A stretch of 64,000 nt of DNA, taken from contig QHME01000003.1 in NCBI GenBank assembly GCA_003258735.1, positions 121,798 to 185,797 of the forward strand. The letters run 5' to 3'. The notes under the pieces were generated by a model. That model searched no databases and had not been told where the DNA came from. It worked only from the letters and a program-made list of their open reading frames with translations. Below, piece by piece: positions 60,073-64,000 of the stretch (its first letter is position 1; each line of letters opens with the position of its first letter). The DNA is from Candidatus Melainabacteria bacterium (lineage in GTDB: Bacteria; Cyanobacteriota; Vampirovibrionia; Gastranaerophilales; Gastranaerophilaceae). The position numbers and the translations under genes were made by a program.

Positions 60073-60801
60073 ATGAAGGATACCGTAGCAAAAATACATC
60101 AAATAAGTAATAATTATGGCTTCACGCTGGCAGAAGTCCTTATTACTTTGGGAATAATAGGAGTTGTTGCAGCAATAACTATTCCAAATTTGATAAATAA
60201 TTACAAAGCAAAACGGTTACATTCGCAGTTCTTGAAATCATATTCGACTATACAGCAAGTGATGAAAATGTTTGAATCAGAAGATATGTCGACTGACCCA
60301 AAAGATTATCCGAGTCGAACGGATTATTCAAAAGCCTTCGCAAAATCTCTACAAGCTCCGCTGGATTGTACAGGCAAAACCTCTGCTCCTTGCTATGGAC
60401 ACCACAATGAAGAATACAGCAAAAGGTATAAAAGTTTGAATGGTCAAAGAACTTTGAACCTATTCACCAATGACCATGGGTCATTTGTATTGCAAGATGG
60501 AACAATGATTCTAATGGATTACCCTTATTGGATAGAAAATGGACAACGAATTGAGGGAATTACAATTGGTGTTGATTTAAACGGTTTTAAAAACAAACCT
60601 AACCGTGCAGGATATGATTTATTTGTTTTTCAATTTGTTGATGGCGAATTGGTTACAGGAGGGGATTCTAAATCGTTATTTTCTGATATGGAAAGGTATT
60701 GCAATGTAAATTCTGATGACCAACGAAATGGTGCTGGTTGTGCACAAAAGGCAAAAGAAAACACTGATTACTTCAAAGCATTAATAAAGCAGTTTAAATA
60801 A
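60073..60801 (+). CDS. Type IV prepilin-like protein (class III signal)
   Basis: A 242 aa protein. The leader ends at G16, followed by FTLAEVLITLGIIGVVAAI with E21 as the mature Glu5. The globular part contains four cysteines (for example LDCTGKTSAPCYG, ERYCNVN and GAGCAQK), which could form two disulfides, and a VLQDGTMILMDYPYW strand pair seen in related proteins. Ribosome binding site AGGAG. It stands alone, so it may be a specialised pilin or pseudopilin under the control of the neighbouring XRE regulator. Confidence 0.85.
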   Translation: MKDTVAKIHQISNNYGFTLAEVLITLGIIGVVAAITIPNLINNYKAKRLHSQFLKSYSTIQQVMKMFESEDMSTDPKDYPSRTDYSKAFAKSLQAPLDCTGKTSAPCYGHHNEEYSKRYKSLNGQRTLNLFTNDHGSFVLQDGTMILMDYPYWIENGQRIEGITIGVDLNGFKNKPNRAGYDLFVFQFVDGELVTGGDSKSLFSDMERYCNVNSDDQRNGAGCAQKAKENTDYFKALIKQFK

Positions 60802-60809
60802 AAAGACTT

Positions 60810-60877
60810 GTCAGCATAGCCATGCCGACCTACAATTTTAAGTAGCCCGCCATCCAGCCTTCTCGCCATCCTATCCG
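60810..60877 (+). repeat. Dispersed element, modules B-C
   Basis: B hairpin GTCAGCATAGCCATGCCGAC (60810-60829), CTACAATTTTAAGTAGCC, and then the C motif CATCCAGCCTTCTCGCC. Lies between the convergent prepilin and recJ genes. Confidence 0.8.
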
Positions 60878-60883
60878 ACAATC

Positions 60884-63241
60884 CTACATTCCAACAAGTA
60901 AATCTTCCAAATTATCCTCTAGCAAACTCTTTTGGAACTGTTCACACTCAATAATCAACTCAAAAATTTGAGAATATTTTGCGCTGTGTAAAACTTTTGA
61001 AATATCGTCTACACCTAAAAATTCTATTGTATAAAATGCAGAATTCTTGTCCAAAATTTTAATAAAACCAACTTCCTCATACAAAGCCAACAACATCTCA
61101 AATATTTTCAAAGATTTACCCAAAAAGCTTGCACAGCGAACAAGTTCAACCTTTCCACCATTATTGTGGGCAGCAAATTTCAACATTCCTGTAAAAATCT
61201 TCAAAAACTCTTGCTCATCAAGGATTTTGGGCTCATAATTCATAAAATGAATGCCCTTTGGCTGTGATTTTTCCAAAATCAATTCAAGAGTTTGCCTATC
61301 CGCAGGATAATCAAAAAACATTACAACGTCACACTTTGGAATATCTTGTCTAGTAAAGGTTTTTGAAGATATATCATCATACGATTTTATAGTATCTAAA
61401 GTATACTTACTTTCTGCAAAAACTCTTATATTCCACTTTGAATTTTTTATATAATCATTCACATTAGCCAAAATACCAGTTTTAGTACGATTATCATAGA
61501 TTTTGTAATTACACTTTGATGGAATTTCTTCTTTTATCGCATCAGAATGAATATCATCGACAATTAATTGTACAGAAGTATTGCCGTTAAATTCATTTAT
61601 CTGTGGGTGGAATGCAATATCTAAACTGTCGCCATTTGACAAGCTTACATCTCCTTTTTTCCACCAAATTGCAGTAAAATCATTCGCACCTGATGATACA
61701 TTTAAACGCAAATGCGAATTATCAGCCCCTATAAGTCTTTTTTGAGTAACTTTCAAATTATCCATTTCAAAAATTGGACTAGGATTAGATGCACCAAATG
61801 GCTCAAGCTGTGAAATTTCTTCTATCAAATCAACCGTTACATCTTGTGGTTTAACTAACAAATCAATTTTTACAAATGGTTTTAATTCCTTTGTTGAAGT
61901 ATACTCTCTAACTGTTTCATTTAAAGCTTTCTTAACTATTTCAAATGGAGTTTTTTCACCTGTAAAACTTAAACCTGCAGCAAGCGTGTGCCCACCAAAA
62001 CCATCAAATAATTCACCATTCGCGGCAATCACATCATACAAAGGTACTCCTTCAATACTTCTTGCCGAGCACCTGTATTGGTCTTTTTCCTTAACATAAG
62101 TCATCAAAAAGGTCGGTTTATAATACTTTTCAACCAACTTTGATGCCACAATTCCGATAATTCCAATATGCCAAGCATCACTACATAAAACAATTGCAGG
62201 ATTTTTATTTCCCTCCTTTTGAACCATTGCATCTGCTTGCGCAAAAACTTCTTGGCACAGAGTTTGACGCACCTTGTTCAATTCATTCAATGTAGTAACA
62301 GCCATTTCAACTTCTTGTGGATTTTCAGAAATCAAAACTTTTAATGCAGCATCCACTGTATCAAGTCTGCCTGATGCATTAATTCTTGGAGCAATTCCAA
62401 ACGCCACATTTTCAGAGGTAACCCCTTTTGTAATATCATAACCTGCACTTTCCAAAAGCCGCTTTAACCCATGATGCTTGCCTCGCGAAATTAAATCAAG
62501 CCCTTTAGTCACAAAATACCTGTTTTCGCCTAACAATGGTACAACATCGGCAACCGTCCCAACCGCAACAAACGGTAAAATCTCGTAGATGAATTCTGTT
62601 TTGTTATACTTTGCCAATAAGGCTTGAGAAACTTTAAACGCAACTCCACAACCTGCAAGATATGTCAAATATTCAATTTGACGTGCAGATAAATTTTCAT
62701 CCAGCGCATTTGGAGCTTTGGGATTGATAATCGCATAAGCCGGAGGTAATTCTTCCGGAGCTTCGTGGTGGTCAGTGATTATGACATCTATAATTTTAAA
62801 ACTATTAATAAATCTTACAGCGTCAACATCCGAAATTCCGCAATCTACAGAAATTATAACCCTTGGCTTGACCGTTGTCATAAGCTTGATTAGAGCTTTT
62901 TTATCAAAACCATGACCTTCATTTTCCCTATCCGGAATAAAGTAATGAACATTTGCACCCAAAAATTTCAATGTTTTGTATAAAACAGAAGTAGAAGTCA
63001 CACCATCTGCATCAAAGTCACCGTAGATTACAATTGTTTCGTTGTTATCAATCGCTTTTGATAAACGCTCAACAGCTTTGTCCATATCAACAAAAGCATT
63101 TGGAGAGGTTAATTTCATCTCCAATGGATGTAAAAACTCATTGATTTCTTCTTCTGTTTTCAAACCGCGCGATTGCAGTAATCTTTTTACCAACGATTTT
63201 TCACTAGTATTCTTATCTTCTAAAATCCATTCTTTTTTCAT
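60884..63241 (-). CDS. recJ: Single-stranded-DNA-specific exonuclease RecJ
   Basis: 5'-3' exonuclease used in recombination and repair. The 785 aa protein has the DHH-phosphoesterase motifs GDFDADG at 74-80, ISVDCGISD and VIITDHHEAPE, the INPKAP loop, the DHHA1 region (HIGIIGIVASKLVEKYYKPTFLM, FDGFGGHTLAAG), and an OB-type domain. At 785 aa it is the long form with a C-terminal extension of about 200 residues, as in Firmicutes. Monocistronic. Confidence 0.95.
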   Translation of the reverse strand: MKKEWILEDKNTSEKSLVKRLLQSRGLKTEEEINEFLHPLEMKLTSPNAFVDMDKAVERLSKAIDNNETIVIYGDFDADGVTSTSVLYKTLKFLGANVHYFIPDRENEGHGFDKKALIKLMTTVKPRVIISVDCGISDVDAVRFINSFKIIDVIITDHHEAPEELPPAYAIINPKAPNALDENLSARQIEYLTYLAGCGVAFKVSQALLAKYNKTEFIYEILPFVAVGTVADVVPLLGENRYFVTKGLDLISRGKHHGLKRLLESAGYDITKGVTSENVAFGIAPRINASGRLDTVDAALKVLISENPQEVEMAVTTLNELNKVRQTLCQEVFAQADAMVQKEGNKNPAIVLCSDAWHIGIIGIVASKLVEKYYKPTFLMTYVKEKDQYRCSARSIEGVPLYDVIAANGELFDGFGGHTLAAGLSFTGEKTPFEIVKKALNETVREYTSTKELKPFVKIDLLVKPQDVTVDLIEEISQLEPFGASNPSPIFEMDNLKVTQKRLIGADNSHLRLNVSSGANDFTAIWWKKGDVSLSNGDSLDIAFHPQINEFNGNTSVQLIVDDIHSDAIKEEIPSKCNYKIYDNRTKTGILANVNDYIKNSKWNIRVFAESKYTLDTIKSYDDISSKTFTRQDIPKCDVVMFFDYPADRQTLELILEKSQPKGIHFMNYEPKILDEQEFLKIFTGMLKFAAHNNGGKVELVRCASFLGKSLKIFEMLLALYEEVGFIKILDKNSAFYTIEFLGVDDISKVLHSAKYSQIFELIIECEQFQKSLLEDNLEDLLVGM

Positions 63242-63380
63242 ATTCCCAAGTCCCTGTTAATAAAATGATAGCACAGAAAATAAGGATATTAAATTATGTA
63301 AATTTCTTTTTATTTTAAAAAAAATAATCTAGAATATTGTATACAAATAGAGTTTACAACTATGATGGAGGAATATACTT

Positions 63381-63815
63381 ATGAAAAATTTATCTAAACT
63401 TTTTACTATCAGTTTAGGTTTTGTGTTAATTTCTTGCACAGTAGCAATGGCAGAAACAACTCAATTTACACCACTAAACTTTAGCGACAGCTCATCAGTA
63501 AAAGCAACAACAAGCTCTTCAACAATTTCAGGAACAGAACCTAAAAAGACTGATTTGTTAGAACCAAACCAAGTTGTAGCAGGTCCAAAAATGCAAAACG
63601 CTATTTTGCAAATTGATAATGCACAAGTTGAGATGAGAAACAAGTTGCTAAACTATAGAACAAACTATACTGAAATAGATTCAAAGTACAATACAGTAAA
63701 ATCTGAAAGAAAAGCTGCGAAAAAACAAATCAAATATGCTGAAAGAAAAATCAAAAACTTAGAAAGAGCAAAAACAAAAATCAGAAAAAACTTTGAAAGA
63801 CAAATGAATATTTAG
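63381..63815 (+). CDS. Secreted Lys-rich coiled-coil protein
   Basis: A 144 aa protein with a signal peptide (MKNLSKLFTISLGFVLISCTVAMA, cleavage after about residue 24), a Ser/Thr-rich linker, and a C-terminal basic coiled coil (KYNTVKSERKAAKKQIKYAERKIKNLERAK, split here for clarity). Ribosome binding site GGAGGA. Function unknown; possibly periplasmic. It precedes the tRNA. Confidence 0.65.
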   Translation: MKNLSKLFTISLGFVLISCTVAMAETTQFTPLNFSDSSSVKATTSSSTISGTEPKKTDLLEPNQVVAGPKMQNAILQIDNAQVEMRNKLLNYRTNYTEIDSKYNTVKSERKAAKKQIKYAERKIKNLERAKTKIRKNFERQMNI

Positions 63816-63836
63816 TTAGTTATTTGTTACCAAAAG

Positions 63837-63866
63837 GCTGCCAAGCAAGGTTTTGGCAGCTTTTTT
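63837..63866 (+). terminator. Rho-independent terminator
   Basis: GCTGCCAA (63837-63844) pairs with TTGGCAGC (63853-63860), followed by six Ts, 21 nt after the secreted-protein stop. Confidence 0.85.
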
Positions 63867-63898
63867 GATAAAAATATTACGAAAATTATAACAAGGAC

Positions 63899-63927
63899 TT
63901 GATTTTAAAAAATGTTTATAGTACATT
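63899..63927 (+). promoter_or_regulatory. Promoter of tRNA-Ile
   Basis: TTGATT (63899-63904), 17 bp, TACATT (63922-63927), followed by about 26 nt of leader before the tRNA. Confidence 0.5.
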
Positions 63928-63959
63928 TGTTCATGCGGAAAGACTAACGCAAAACATAA

Positions 63960-64000
63960 GGGCTGCTAGCTCAGGTGGTTAGAGCGCACCCCTGATAAGG
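63960..64000 (+). tRNA. tRNA-Ile (GAU anticodon), 5' part
   Basis: GGGCTGCTAGCTCAGGTGGT with the D-arm, followed by AGAGCGCACCCCTGATAAGG: the acceptor 5' strand, D arm and the anticodon stem with GAT at 63994-63996. The 3' half lies beyond the window edge. No 16S rRNA gene precedes it in this window; whether it belongs to an rRNA operon cannot be seen. Confidence 0.9.

Overview
This AT-rich 64 kb window looks like a chromosome segment of an uncultured, non-photosynthetic relative of the cyanobacteria, most likely Melainabacteria / Vampirovibrionia of the gut order Gastranaerophilales. That assignment is inference. It rests on a Gram-negative envelope (OmpH/Skp, lipoprotein foldase), a Ycf45-type R3H ATPase typical of cyanobacteria, a PPi-dependent phosphofructokinase, several class III-signal prepilin-like proteins beginning GFTLAE(I/V)LITLG, and many short lineage-type proteins with tags such as ISFQA near the N-terminus. 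It holds about 66 genes, one partial tRNA at the right edge, and no IS element, prophage or CRISPR array.

Layout. 1-2.6 kb: end of an OmpH/Skp chaperone, uridine phosphorylase and a coiled-coil DUF4177-like protein. 2.6-10.6 kb (minus): speE; an EF-hand/LysM protein behind a protein with eight 22-residue repeats; HIT; then grpE-dnaJ-beta-propeller-O-methyltransferase. 10.8-12.4 kb: PPi-phosphofructokinase with a strong terminator. 12.6-18.6 kb: TPR protein and a run of small, poorly characterised genes, including a divergent kinase-fold protein and small membrane proteins. 18.7-21.8 kb: gph, enolase, DAHP synthase. 22.4-28.1 kb (minus): holA-holB-plsY-proB-proA-tyrA. 28.9-34.8 kb (plus): murC-murB-ddl-ftsQ-prenyl synthase-lepB, a tightly overlapping envelope operon. 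34.8-37.3 kb: a small protein, a prepilin and a degenerate HD-GYP protein. 37.5-43.1 kb: panE, mfd, PrsA-like foldase. 43.3-44.9 kb: R3H ATPase. 45.7-52.6 kb (minus): the classic DUF177-rpmF-plsX-fabH-fabD-fabG-acpP-fabF fatty-acid block. 52.7-64 kb: a ThiE-like protein, GAF-GGDEF-HD-GYP, glyoxalase, murA with an overlapping small gene, XRE regulator divergent from a prepilin gene, recJ, a small secreted protein, and the start of tRNA-Ile(GAU).

The most distinctive signals are outside ordinary housekeeping genes. One is a family of dispersed intergenic palindromic elements (three modules here called A, B/D and C), one copy of which supplies part of the apparent promoter of a seemingly leaderless mfd. 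Another is an XRE/prepilin divergent region in which a palindrome sits on each promoter. There are twin 14-bp sites 30 bp apart in front of murA, a hairpin that hides the enolase ribosome binding site, the tandem-repeat/EF-hand/LysM protein pair, and a kinase-fold protein in the small-gene cluster. All functional statements come from reading the sequence; no database search was possible.
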